Of a stretch of DNA of 27,660 nt, positions 7,554 through 15,776 are shown piece after piece. The position numbers were made by a program, and so were the translations under genes. The stretch comes from an uncultured Bacteroidales bacterium (GTDB lineage: Bacteria > Bacteroidota > Bacteroidia > Bacteroidales > Porphyromonadaceae). Each line of letters opens with the position of its first letter. Positions within the stretch are counted from its first letter, which is position 1. The notes beneath the pieces were generated by a model. It ran no database searches and had not been told where the DNA came from. It worked only from the letters and a program-made list of their open reading frames with translations. The stretch covers positions 1 to 27,660 of the forward strand of contig CABTZX010000022.1 of the NCBI GenBank assembly GCA_902489445.1, in the 5' to 3' direction.

Positions 7554-9439
7554 AGTTTATCGGGTTGTGATAGCGTCTCATCGGTGGTAATGGGCCAAAC
7601 GAATGGCGCATCCGTGGGCATGGGACGGCGTATGCATTCGGGCAGTAAGGCTCGGGCTGCCTCGGCTATTGCAGCGGAATCAATCGTCTTCGACTGAGTT
7701 AGGGCGCGTGCACGGCTTTCCTTGACTTCTCGTTCCATAGTTTCGTAAGCAGTAAGTGCAGCAGCGGCACCGCTAAAGCGCGCGAGATCGCTTAAGGATG
7801 GCGGAATGTAAGCGATAGGCTGTCCGAGCGAATCAGTAGGCGCGGTAAAGATATCCTTTGGCGAGAGCGGTCGCCTTTGTGGCTTCCATTGTAAGCCGGC
7901 GAGCAACTTATCGCTTTCGGACGCTTTTTCAATAGGAGTAAGCGTGCCGTTAGCCGGTCCTAACCAAATTGCCTTTTGAAGGGTATCAGCAGCAATGTAC
8001 GCAATTACGTGGGGGCTTTTGACGTGCCCCACGCCAAAATAGTGCTTGATTGACTCTTGGAGCGGGAAGTATATCATTTCCACGTTTCCGTACGCTCGTA
8101 ATTCGTTGACGGATTCATCGGCAAAGAAGGCAAGCAGGCTATCGCCTTTGATTTGCTCGAATTTATCCGGCTCCATTAGTTGCTTCATTGATTTTGCGTT
8201 GAGCCACGTTTTGGCGTGGTGGAGCGTATCGGCAGCGAAGTAGGCACGAATGGTATCGCCCTCCAGCTGCGTGCTGTCGCTCCAAATAATGGGAGAGTGG
8301 AAGAGAGTTAGGATGGAATCCATCGAAAAGTAGCTAATGGAATCCGCTACGCCCTGGAGATCCTTACGGAAGAGCTTGCCGTGGTGGTAGCCCCTCATAA
8401 GACGTATATCCTTATCTTTCGCTGAGAGTGAATCCTTACGCGAAATCATTTCTAACGTATCGGCAGCCATATAGAGCGTATCCTTGCGCGAATAGTCCTC
8501 AAGCCAAGCGCGATAAGTGGCAAAGGCGTACTCGGTGCTGTCGTTGAGAAATCCGTATTCGCCGTAAAGGTTCGCTTTGTTGATGGTGTCGCACAGTACC
8601 ATGCTACCGAAGCCTTCCGTAAAGAAAGCGTGTTTGTCGTAGAAGATCGAATCGGCTGTAACAGTGCCTCTTCGGTTAAATACGACGGAGCGATCAAGCA
8701 AAATACCCACATCATTACCGGTGTCATAAACGCCACGAGTGCTCTCTATTCTCCCCGAATCGGAAACAATGGTAGTGGGGCCGTTGAAGTAGGCAATCTT
8801 TGTATCGGTATTGTACCGCAGATAGTCCGTATTGAGGGTGAAATCTGTATTCTCGAGCACGACCTCATCCCTAAAGACTGCTTCGTTTGTGGAAGGTGTA
8901 TATTCGCCATAGACGGACGAAAGCGTATTGAGCGAATCGACGATAGTACCGCCTTCCGTGTAGTAAGCTATGCCTGCATTGCGGTCGTAGTCCAAACTAT
9001 CGGTATAGAGCGTGGCGGTTCGGTTTGAGAGTTCCACATTATAGCGGAGCTGTGCGATGCGGTCCTCGCCGTAATAGTTAAGCAGTTGACCGATGATAGT
9101 GATGGAATCGCCTTCCTTAATGCGGATATTGTCGTATGCAAAAAGACTGTTGGTTTCTTCTTCCAAAAAGGCGCTATCGCAGTACATAATCCAACCGGCG
9201 TGCCTCAGCTTGACATTCCCCTTAAGCTGTTGCATCCCCGGCATTTCGATGGCGTCGTAATGGAGCGAATCGGCATGTTCCAGCACAATGCGCTTTTTAC
9301 CGTTGGGCGGAGGCGTGCTATGGGGATAGAGCAGGGAGAAAGTAGAGGCAAATAGAAGGAACGAAACAAAGACAATCGCGGTATACGATCGTCTTTGCCT
9401 GATGTTGCTTGAACTACGCTTGCTTTGCTCCTCAAGCAT
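7439..9439 (-). CDS. OstA/LptA-like LPS-transport protein
   Basis: Predicted periplasmic protein with the repetitive beta-strand pattern of the OstA/LptA family, which carries lipopolysaccharide across the periplasm. The 666-residue product has a basic N-terminus, then a signal sequence or anchor (about residues 20-37), then many short repeats of the form DSL-Y, GEY, Y-AF-NG and TADSIFYD, typical of the beta-jellyroll of OstA-like N domains. The C-terminal 200 residues are less regular and proline-rich. It begins 14 bases after the surA-like stop, so the chaperone and its likely envelope client are co-expressed. The last 38 or so codons overlap the next gene in a different frame, and the true biological end could be affected by this. 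The precise equivalence to LptA or LptD is not decided by sequence alone. Confidence 0.85.
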   Translation of the reverse strand: MLEEQSKRSSSNIRQRRSYTAIVFVSFLLFASTFSLLYPHSTPPPNGKKRIVLEHADSLHYDAIEMPGMQQLKGNVKLRHAGWIMYCDSAFLEEETNSLFAYDNIRIKEGDSITIIGQLLNYYGEDRIAQLRYNVELSNRTATLYTDSLDYDRNAGIAYYTEGGTIVDSLNTLSSVYGEYTPSTNEAVFRDEVVLENTDFTLNTDYLRYNTDTKIAYFNGPTTIVSDSGRIESTRGVYDTGNDVGILLDRSVVFNRRGTVTADSIFYDKHAFFTEGFGSMVLCDTINKANLYGEYGFLNDSTEYAFATYRAWLEDYSRKDTLYMAADTLEMISRKDSLSAKDKDIRLMRGYHHGKLFRKDLQGVADSISYFSMDSILTLFHSPIIWSDSTQLEGDTIRAYFAADTLHHAKTWLNAKSMKQLMEPDKFEQIKGDSLLAFFADESVNELRAYGNVEMIYFPLQESIKHYFGVGHVKSPHVIAYIAADTLQKAIWLGPANGTLTPIEKASESDKLLAGLQWKPQRRPLSPKDIFTAPTDSLGQPIAYIPPSLSDLARFSGAAAALTAYETMEREVKESRARALTQSKTIDSAAIAEAARALLPECIRRPMPTDAPFVWPITTDETLSQPDKLWHYSTDQEDHSDQSIPPFRMMPANMPSVKDESAYASN

Positions 9440-9453
9440 ATCGGAACGGATGT

Positions 9454-10845
9454 TTAGTGAGCTACTTGCGTCTTTATCCAGCCCGGATAACGGAAGTCAC
9501 AATGCCGCATGGATGGGTCTACTTCAATGAATGTAGTCTTTTGTTGTTCTCTGATCCACTCATCAATGCGTTTGTTCTTCTTATCGGCAAGAGCCATATT
9601 TTTAATGATACGAAAGTCATCCTGCAAGTTAGCACGATGCGCCTCATAGCGATGCGCTAAGCGAACTAATGCCAATTGCTTGTTGCCTTTATCGTTGATC
9701 ATCACAAAAGCGGGCGAAAGCTCGCCAACTCTGAGGGTGGATATTGCGCGGCTTATATCCTGAGGAAGCTCGTCCAAGGCAAAAAGGGAGCTACCGGCAA
9801 GCTCGCTTTGGTAATCTTCGTTGACCAAAAGTCCGGAATTGTTCTTTGTTTTGTCGTCCTGAGAGTATGTGGTTACCGCATCTTCAAAGCGAAGAGCTCC
9901 GGTAGCTATAAGTGAAGCAATGCTATCGAGTTTAACTCTTTCCTGTTCCAAAGCTTCGTTGGAAAGTTCCGGACGCAAAAGAATATGCCGGAAGTTTATA
10001 ATATCACCTCGTTTTTCAATGAGTTGCACGATGTGGTACCCCTCTTCGGTTTGAATAATGGGCGAAACGTGTTCGGTATCTTTCAGAGCAAACACGATAC
10101 GGGCGAATTCATTCTCCAAGGAACTTTTGGCTACAAAACCGTATTCGCCACCGGCAGAGGCGGTTTTGGCATCCTGAGAGTAAAGGCGCGCCAGGGTGGA
10201 GAAACTGCTTTTCCCGCTATTGATATCGGAAGCGAAGCCGCGTAACCGCTCTTTAATGCGGTCAATCTCACTCAGTTTTACCTCGGGGCGACGAAAAATC
10301 AGCTGTACCTCGGCGCGAGCCGGTACAAAAGGAACGCTATCTTGCGGAATGCTTTCGTAAAAAGTACGTATCTCTCCGGGCGTAACGGACATGTTTTTTA
10401 CTATCTCTTCCTGCATAGAGCTCACAATATCGTTATTGCGGAAGATACGTCTCTGATCTTCTTTGATTTGGGAATACTTCTTATTGAAATACTCTTCCAA
10501 CTTCGCTTTAGAACCTACTTGAGCAACTAAACCCTGTAAATAGGCGTCCACGCGCCGATTCACCATAGTTTCGTCTATTGTGATGCTATCAATCTTGGCT
10601 TGATTGAGGAAAAGCATTTGGGCGGCGATCGATTCCGCAATAAAACAATCCGGATCTCTTCCATCCGTTTGTACGCCTTCGTAGCGCATGCGCAGCTTCT
10701 GATACTCAATATCGCTGAGTAGGATAGGTTCATCGCCTACCATCCACACTACGCGATCGATAACTGTTTGAGCGCTTAGAGTTACGCTTGCAAGCAGTAA
10801 TGCCGCAAACGCCGTAAGAATACGTATAAAGCAAGTTTTGTTCAT
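9454..10845 (-). CDS. surA: SurA-like periplasmic peptidyl-prolyl isomerase/chaperone
   Basis: Secreted chaperone expected to assist outer-membrane protein folding. The 463-residue protein has a signal peptide (about 1-25, ending LSAQ), a SurA N-terminal domain starting at VIDRVVWMVGDEPILLSDI, and two parvulin (PpiC) domains at about 175-270 and 280-375; the first has FSTLARLYSQD and GGEYGFV, the second has FEDAVTTYSQD and NSGLL. The C-terminal helix is charged and ends in a conserved-looking DPS...CDFRYPGWIK segment. It is 25 bases downstream of recQ and directly upstream of the OstA-like gene, a pairing common in Bacteroidota. The symbol is by domain similarity; Bacteroidota often have several such proteins. 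Confidence 0.88.
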   Translation of the reverse strand: MNKTCFIRILTAFAALLLASVTLSAQTVIDRVVWMVGDEPILLSDIEYQKLRMRYEGVQTDGRDPDCFIAESIAAQMLFLNQAKIDSITIDETMVNRRVDAYLQGLVAQVGSKAKLEEYFNKKYSQIKEDQRRIFRNNDIVSSMQEEIVKNMSVTPGEIRTFYESIPQDSVPFVPARAEVQLIFRRPEVKLSEIDRIKERLRGFASDINSGKSSFSTLARLYSQDAKTASAGGEYGFVAKSSLENEFARIVFALKDTEHVSPIIQTEEGYHIVQLIEKRGDIINFRHILLRPELSNEALEQERVKLDSIASLIATGALRFEDAVTTYSQDDKTKNNSGLLVNEDYQSELAGSSLFALDELPQDISRAISTLRVGELSPAFVMINDKGNKQLALVRLAHRYEAHRANLQDDFRIIKNMALADKKNKRIDEWIREQQKTTFIEVDPSMRHCDFRYPGWIKTQVAH

Positions 10846-10870
10846 TGTATGTACTTTATAGTGAGAGATA

Positions 10871-13072
10871 TCAACCTGCCAATTCGGAGTAGAATTTGAT
10901 TTTGACTAAAGCGAGCTCTTCGTCCGTGTATGCTTCGTCAAAAGCGTCTCGTGCCTGAGCGATCTCTCCGGTGGGGGATTGTTTGAAGTGATCGTATATT
11001 TCGGCTATTTCGTCCTCATCCATCCGATCCTTCAATTCGTAATCTATATTGAGTTTAGTGCCTCCGCGCACTATTTCGTCCAATTCTGCGAGTAGTTCGT
11101 CAAAATCCAAGTCATTGGAAGCTGCAATTTCCTCTAATGGCACGCGGCGATCAATCTGCTGTATGATGGTAGTTTTGACTTTTGACTTATTGACAGTAGT
11201 GCGGATGGGAATATCGAAAGGCGGATCTATTTCGTTTTCTTCGATATGCTGTTTGATCAAATCAAGGAACTCCTTGCCGTATTTCTGTGCTTTCCCGCTT
11301 CCTACACCTGGAATGCTTTGCAATTCCTCCATAGTAGTGGGGTAGAGCGTAGCCATCGTTTTGAGGGAAACGTCCTGAAACACGATATAAGGGGGTACAT
11401 TTGCCTTTTCTGCCACTTGCTTGCGCAGATCTTTCATCATAGAAAAAAGAACAGTATCAGCGGCATCACCCGTGTCGTCGATACGTGGATTTTCATCCAT
11501 TTCGTCATCATCTTCGTTTTCTACTTGAATAGAGAACGTTGCTTTCCCTTTACGGAACTTCTTACCCTTAGCCGTTACACTGAGTAATCCGTAGTTTTCC
11601 ACGCTTTTTTCCAAATAGCCGGCAACAGTGGCCTGACTAATTACAGTTTGCCATATATCGGCATCCGTATCGGAGCCAATCCCAAAGCATTCCAGCTCCG
11701 TTTGTCCGAGTGTGTCTATTTCGGCAGTGGCATTGCCGGTTAGCAGATCAACAATGTGATCAGCCTTGAACTTCCCTTTCACCTCAAGGATGGCATCAAT
11801 TACCATTCTAAGCCACTCAGTGGCATCCACTTTCTTTTTCTCCATACTACAGTTATCGCAATTCCCGCAGTTCTCTTGTAAATAGTTTTCCCCAAAGTAG
11901 TGCAGCAGAAACTTTCTGCGGCACAGAGAGGTGGTTGCGTAAGCCTCCATTTCGTTAACCAACTGCTTGCCTATTTCCTGCTCTGCAATAGGTTTGCCTT
12001 GCATGAATTTGAGCAGTTTGGCAACGTCATTCGGGCTAAAGTAAGCAATGCATATACCTTCGCCCCCATCTCTACCGGCGCGCCCGGTTTCCTGGTAATA
12101 ACCTTCGATGCTTTTGGGCATATCGTAGTGGATTACAAAGCGTACATCCGGTTTATCTATACCCATACCAAAAGCTATAGTGGCAACGATTACATCGCAC
12201 CTCTCATTTAGGAACGCATCTTGGTTTTCGGTACGTTCCTTTGCGTCCATACCGGCGTGATAAGGCAGTGCCTTTATCCCGTTGGCCTGAAGCAGTTCGG
12301 CAAAAGTAGTAACTTTATTTCGGCTCATGCAATAGATGATGCCACTTTTCCCTTTTTGCGTGTGCAAAAAACGGATAATATCAAAGTCAACACTCTCTGT
12401 TTTAGGCACTACCTTGTAAAACAGATTCGGACGGTTAAACGATGATTTAAAAAGAACAGCATTCGGTATCTTCAGGTTTTTGATGATATCGCTTTGCACT
12501 TTGGGGGTTGCCGTTGCGGTTAGAGCCATAATGGGGTGCCTGCCCACCAAGTCGACCATTGAGCGGATGCGCCTATACTCAGGGCGGAAATCGTGCCCCC
12601 ACTCCGATATACAGTGTGCTTCGTCAATAGCATAAAACGAAACACCTATTTCGCGTAGTAGCTCTATATTCTCCTCTTTGTTAAGGGACTCGGGTGCTAC
12701 ATAGAGCATTTTGGTACGTCCCTGCATCAGATGTTCCCTAACTTCAGTCAGTTGTGCCTTGGAGAGCGATGAATTCATAAAGTGAGCAATAGCATCATCT
12801 CCGGCATAACTGCGGATTGCGTCCACCTGATTTTTCATTAGTGCTATTAGTGGCGATATAACAATGGCAGTTCCCTTGAAGAGCATTGCCGGCAACTGAT
12901 AGCAGAGCGATTTACCCCCACCGGTAGGCATCAATACGAACGAATCTCCCCCGGACAGCAGGTTTTCAATGATTGCCTGCTGATTTTCCTTGAAGGAGTT
13001 GAACCCGAAGAGCTTTTTGAGGTAGCTTTTCAGTATTTCATTCAAATTGTCGCTTTGCAATACCGGTTCCAT
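10871..13072 (-). CDS. recQ: ATP-dependent DNA helicase RecQ
   Basis: 3'-5' DNA helicase of recombination and repair. In 733 residues: Walker A MPTGGGKS at 48-55, DEAH box at 150-153 inside AIDEAHCISEWGHDFRPEY, motif III TATATP at 185-190, motif V AFGMGIDKPDVR, and motif VI QETGRAGRDG at 327-336. The RQC zinc site is given by C384, C402, C405 and C408, followed by a winged helix (about 415-520) and one HRDC domain (about 540-620). A charged extension of roughly 100 residues follows the HRDC; this length is usual for Bacteroidota RecQ and longer than the E. coli enzyme. It lies 15 bases after clpX, in an operon order I recall as conserved in this phylum. Confidence 0.97.
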   Translation of the reverse strand: MEPVLQSDNLNEILKSYLKKLFGFNSFKENQQAIIENLLSGGDSFVLMPTGGGKSLCYQLPAMLFKGTAIVISPLIALMKNQVDAIRSYAGDDAIAHFMNSSLSKAQLTEVREHLMQGRTKMLYVAPESLNKEENIELLREIGVSFYAIDEAHCISEWGHDFRPEYRRIRSMVDLVGRHPIMALTATATPKVQSDIIKNLKIPNAVLFKSSFNRPNLFYKVVPKTESVDFDIIRFLHTQKGKSGIIYCMSRNKVTTFAELLQANGIKALPYHAGMDAKERTENQDAFLNERCDVIVATIAFGMGIDKPDVRFVIHYDMPKSIEGYYQETGRAGRDGGEGICIAYFSPNDVAKLLKFMQGKPIAEQEIGKQLVNEMEAYATTSLCRRKFLLHYFGENYLQENCGNCDNCSMEKKKVDATEWLRMVIDAILEVKGKFKADHIVDLLTGNATAEIDTLGQTELECFGIGSDTDADIWQTVISQATVAGYLEKSVENYGLLSVTAKGKKFRKGKATFSIQVENEDDDEMDENPRIDDTGDAADTVLFSMMKDLRKQVAEKANVPPYIVFQDVSLKTMATLYPTTMEELQSIPGVGSGKAQKYGKEFLDLIKQHIEENEIDPPFDIPIRTTVNKSKVKTTIIQQIDRRVPLEEIAASNDLDFDELLAELDEIVRGGTKLNIDYELKDRMDEDEIAEIYDHFKQSPTGEIAQARDAFDEAYTDEELALVKIKFYSELAG

Positions 13073-13087
13073 TGTGTTCTCAGCAGT

Positions 13088-14404
13088 CTAACTTGCCATT
13101 GAACGCTTTACTGAAGCGTGTTCTTTGGCATATTCTTCGGTTACGGTAAATGTTTTGCGCTTTCCGCCCGGAAGGTTGTACATTGCATCGGTCATTATGG
13201 TTTCCGCAACGCTACGTAATCCGCGAGCGCCCATACCTTCTTGCGATGTTTTTTCCACGATATAGTCCAAAGCGGCATCTTCAACCTCGAGTTTGATGCC
13301 ATCCATAGCAAAAAGGGATTTATACTGCTTAATGATCGCGTTCTTCGGTTCGGTGAGAATACGCTTCAGAGCAGTTTTATCCAGGGGATCTAAGTAGGTC
13401 AATATCGGCAATCTGCCCAATATTTCGGGGATAAGTCCGTAGGTGCGCAAATCGTGATGGGTTACGTACTGAAGCAGATTCTCGCGTTCTACGCGCTCAC
13501 TGCTGTTTTTTTGCGTACGGAAGCCTACATAGCTGCTGTTGAGTCTGTTAGCGATGATGCGTTCAATGCCCACAAAAGCGCCACTACAGATAAAGAGAAT
13601 ATGCCGTGTATTGACCTTAATGAACTGCTGTTCGGGATGTTTGCGTCCCCCTTGAGGAGGAACGTTCACATCGGCACCTTCCAAAAGCTTGAGCAGCCCT
13701 TGCTGTACGCCTTCGCCACTTACGTCACGCGTAATGGAAGGATTGTCGCCTTTTCGGGCTATTTTGTCTATTTCGTCAATAAATACGATACCTCGCTCGG
13801 CCGCTTCCACATTGTAATCCGCGGCTTGGAGTAATCTCGTGAGAATGCTTTCAATATCTTCGCCCACATAACCGGCTTGTGTGAGAACGGTAGCGTCCAC
13901 CATAGCAAAGGGCACTTTCAGGAAGCGCGCTACCGACTGAGCCAGAAGCGTTTTACCACTACCGGTTGGCCCGAGCATCATCACGTTACTTTTTTCAATT
14001 TCCGTATCAGGAGCCCCATCGGCAACCGTTGCTTTGTTATCTGTTTGAAGCAGTCGTTTGTAGTGATTGTACACTGCAACCGACAGATAGCGCTTGGCGT
14101 CTTCCTGCCCAATTACATATTGATCCAAAAACGCTTTAATCTCTTTCGGTTTGGGTAGTTCGGCAAGCGTAAACCCATCCTCTTGAGGCGCTTGTTTTTC
14201 CGATCCTTTGGCTCCCTTGCTCATAGCCGAGCGCTGCGCTGATGCATTGCGCTCCATAAGCAAGTTCTCAATTTGGGCGATACATTCGTTGCAGATACAG
14301 TCGGTTTCGGATAGTCCCGTCACCATAAGAGCTACTTCGCTCTCCGGTTTTCCGCAGAAGCTGCAAAAATGTCCGCCTTTTCGTTGTCTTTTGTCGTCAG
14401 CCAT
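13088..14404 (-). CDS. clpX: ATP-dependent Clp protease ATP-binding subunit ClpX
   Basis: AAA+ unfoldase that feeds substrates to ClpP. The 438-residue protein has the N-terminal zinc-binding domain (C14, C17, C38, C41, with one extra cysteine at 36), then the AAA+ module: Walker A GPTGSGKT at 143-150, pore-1 loop GYVG at 177-180, Walker B IVFIDEID at 204-211, the RKH loop at 252-254 and sensor-2 GARGLR near the C-terminus. An IGF-like loop for ClpP docking is expected in the region VGIERIIANRL, but the exact tripeptide is not obvious to me. It is downstream of clpP, separated by about 50 bases that contain a hairpin. Start and length agree with the family. Confidence 0.97.
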   Translation of the reverse strand: MADDKRQRKGGHFCSFCGKPESEVALMVTGLSETDCICNECIAQIENLLMERNASAQRSAMSKGAKGSEKQAPQEDGFTLAELPKPKEIKAFLDQYVIGQEDAKRYLSVAVYNHYKRLLQTDNKATVADGAPDTEIEKSNVMMLGPTGSGKTLLAQSVARFLKVPFAMVDATVLTQAGYVGEDIESILTRLLQAADYNVEAAERGIVFIDEIDKIARKGDNPSITRDVSGEGVQQGLLKLLEGADVNVPPQGGRKHPEQQFIKVNTRHILFICSGAFVGIERIIANRLNSSYVGFRTQKNSSERVERENLLQYVTHHDLRTYGLIPEILGRLPILTYLDPLDKTALKRILTEPKNAIIKQYKSLFAMDGIKLEVEDAALDYIVEKTSQEGMGARGLRSVAETIMTDAMYNLPGGKRKTFTVTEEYAKEHASVKRSMAS

Positions 14405-14421
14405 TCTAAATTAGTATAGGA

Positions 14422-14445
14422 GACGGGTACGAGCAGGTACCCGTC
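14422..14445 (-). other. Hairpin between clpP and clpX
   Basis: A perfect 9-base stem, GACGGGTAC (14422-14430) and GTACCCGTC (14437-14445), encloses a 6-base loop. It lies just after the clpP stop and about 20 bases before the clpX start. There is no T-run, so it looks like an RNA-processing or stability element rather than a terminator. Confidence 0.6.
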
Positions 14446-14454
14446 CCTTTCGGT

Positions 14455-15135
14455 TTAGGCCTCTTTTCTTGATTTCAATACTTGGTCTACGGCTCCATAG
14501 GCGAGTGCTTCCTCTGCGCTGAACCACTTGTCGCGGTCGCTATCCAAACCGATCTGTTCAATCGTCTGACCGGTATGTTTCGCCAAAATGCCGATGATTT
14601 CCTTCTTCACCTTGATAATTTCGTTGGCAGCGATCTCTATATCGCTTGCTTGCCCCTGCATACCGCCCAACGGCTGGTGTATCATTACGCGCGAGTGGGG
14701 TAGTGCAAATCGCTTGCCCTTCGTCCCCGATACGAGTAAAACAGCCGCCATTGATGCCGCCATACCGGTGCAAATGGTGGATACGTCGCTCGATACATAT
14801 TGCATGGTATCGTAAATGCCGTAGCCCGAATATACCGAGCCGCCCGGTGAATTGATGTAGATGGAGATATCCTTGCCCGGATCGGTGCTATCCAAGTAGA
14901 GCAATTGTGCCTGAATTACGTTGGAGGCGTAGTCGTCGATCTGAGTTCCCAAAAAGATAATCCTATCCATCATCAGACGGGAGAATACGTCCATCTGAGC
15001 TACGTTGAGCTGTCGTTCCTCTATAATGGAGGGGTTGATGTATTCGCGTCCTTCCGCTTTGATATAATCATCTAGTGCCAAGGCATTGAGCCCCATCTTT
15101 TTTGTGGCGAAACGCCTAAAGTCTGTTCCTTTCAT
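14455..15135 (-). CDS. clpP: ATP-dependent Clp protease proteolytic subunit ClpP
   Basis: Serine protease subunit of the ClpXP complex. The 226-residue protein has the full catalytic triad: S128 in GMAAS, H153 in MIHQP and D202 in DRDKWFSAEEA, with the same spacing as in E. coli ClpP (25 and 49 residues). The oxyanion-region NSPGGS is at 95-100. The N-terminus (about 1-38) is longer than the mature form and probably includes a short propeptide. It is the first gene of the leftward operon clpP-clpX-recQ-surA-ostA. Trigger factor (tig), which often precedes clpP in bacteria including relatives, is not next to it here. A long leader with an 18-base palindrome and a likely promoter lie upstream. 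Confidence 0.97.
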   Translation of the reverse strand: MKGTDFRRFATKKMGLNALALDDYIKAEGREYINPSIIEERQLNVAQMDVFSRLMMDRIIFLGTQIDDYASNVIQAQLLYLDSTDPGKDISIYINSPGGSVYSGYGIYDTMQYVSSDVSTICTGMAASMAAVLLVSGTKGKRFALPHSRVMIHQPLGGMQGQASDIEIAANEIIKVKKEIIGILAKHTGQTIEQIGLDSDRDKWFSAEEALAYGAVDQVLKSRKEA

Positions 15136-15162
15136 GTTCTTTGTCTCTCTTTATAATAGGTC

Positions 15163-15206
15163 GTGCTTGTGCACACTCACTATATGCATATAGTGTGCCA
15201 AAGCAC
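15163..15206 (-). promoter_or_regulatory. Palindrome/stem-loop in the clpP leader
   Basis: A perfect 18-base palindrome, CACTATATGCATATAGTG, lies at 15178-15195. Around it a longer RNA stem can form: GTGCTT (15163-15168) with AAGCAC (15201-15206) and GCACAC (15171-15176) with GTGTGC (15193-15198), separated by a two-by-two mismatch. It sits 28-71 bases before the clpP start and downstream of the predicted promoter, so it could be an operator or a structured leader. Confidence 0.6.
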
Positions 15207-15272
15207 CCGTTCGGCAGGCGGAAAGGCGCAATTTGTCCGCTTTAGTAACCTTGTTTCCTCTCCGTACGCTAA

Positions 15273-15280
15273 CAAAGATA
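15273..15280 (-). promoter_or_regulatory. Probable -7 element of the clpP promoter
   Basis: Read leftwards this is TATCTTTG, a full match to TAnnTTTG. It would start transcription near 15266 and give a leader of about 130 bases. No TTG is found at the proper upstream distance, so confidence is moderate. Confidence 0.45.
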
Positions 15281-15367
15281 ATAATTCTCTGCATCTTCTC
15301 GCTCTTTTCTTCCTACTTTCTCAATCTTTTCATGGAAGATTCCCGACCTTTTGTACGTACTTCCTCG

Positions 15368-15499
15368 ATAAATTATTAAAAGGATTTGTACAAATCATTT
15401 AAACAGGTTATACAAATCGTTTAAAGGATTCATATAAATCATTTAAGGGATTTATCGAGCTGCTATATACCTTTGCTTGAAAAAGTATATACAAATGGT
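15368..15499. repeat. AT-rich 22-bp periodic repeat array between clpP and serC
   Basis: Six 22-base units in one register start at 15368, 15390, 15412, 15434, 15456 and 15478. The first four share (A/T)-(C/T)AAATCATTTAAAGG; their AAAT cores begin at 15370, 15392, 15414 and 15436. The last two carry TATATACCTTTGCTTG (from 15464) and TATATACAAATGGTTG (from 15486), resembling the array at 19186. The array lies between the divergent clpP and serC promoters. Confidence 0.8.
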
Positions 15500-15617
15500 T
15501 GAGAAACATCCATCTTTTGATCGATAATGCCCCTTCGGCTCCCTCTTTACAAAGACACCCTTTATTCCCGATAATCAGAGCAATTTCGCAAAAGGAATAG
15601 CTTGTAGCCGAAAAGAA

Positions 15618-15648
15618 TTGACTTTGTCTAAACAATTGAGTACCTTTG
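15618..15648 (+). promoter_or_regulatory. serC promoter
   Basis: TTG at 15618-15620, a 20-base spacer and TACCTTTG at 15641-15648 form a very good Bacteroidota housekeeping promoter. Transcription should start near 15653-15656, about 120 bases before serC. Confidence 0.75.
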
Positions 15649-15650
15649 CC

Positions 15651-15776
15651 ATGGAAAAGAACGACGCGTTAGGGAAACCTGCACAGCGTCCTGAAAACGG
15701 AATTAAAGCGTTGTCGCAAGGAAACATAGCCTTAGACATAACAAACAAACACTATAATTATTATTTTCGCTTATGA
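15651..15776 (+). CDS. Possible 41-codon upstream ORF overlapping the serC start
   Basis: An ATG at 15651 opens a 41-codon frame whose TGA stop overlaps the serC ATG (ATGA). The product would be a polar peptide ending HYNYYFRL, with no serine-rich attenuator pattern. The predicted transcription start falls at or just after this ATG, so it would need leaderless translation or an earlier start. I cannot tell whether it is translated. Confidence 0.2.
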   Translation: MEKNDALGKPAQRPENGIKALSQGNIALDITNKHYNYYFRL

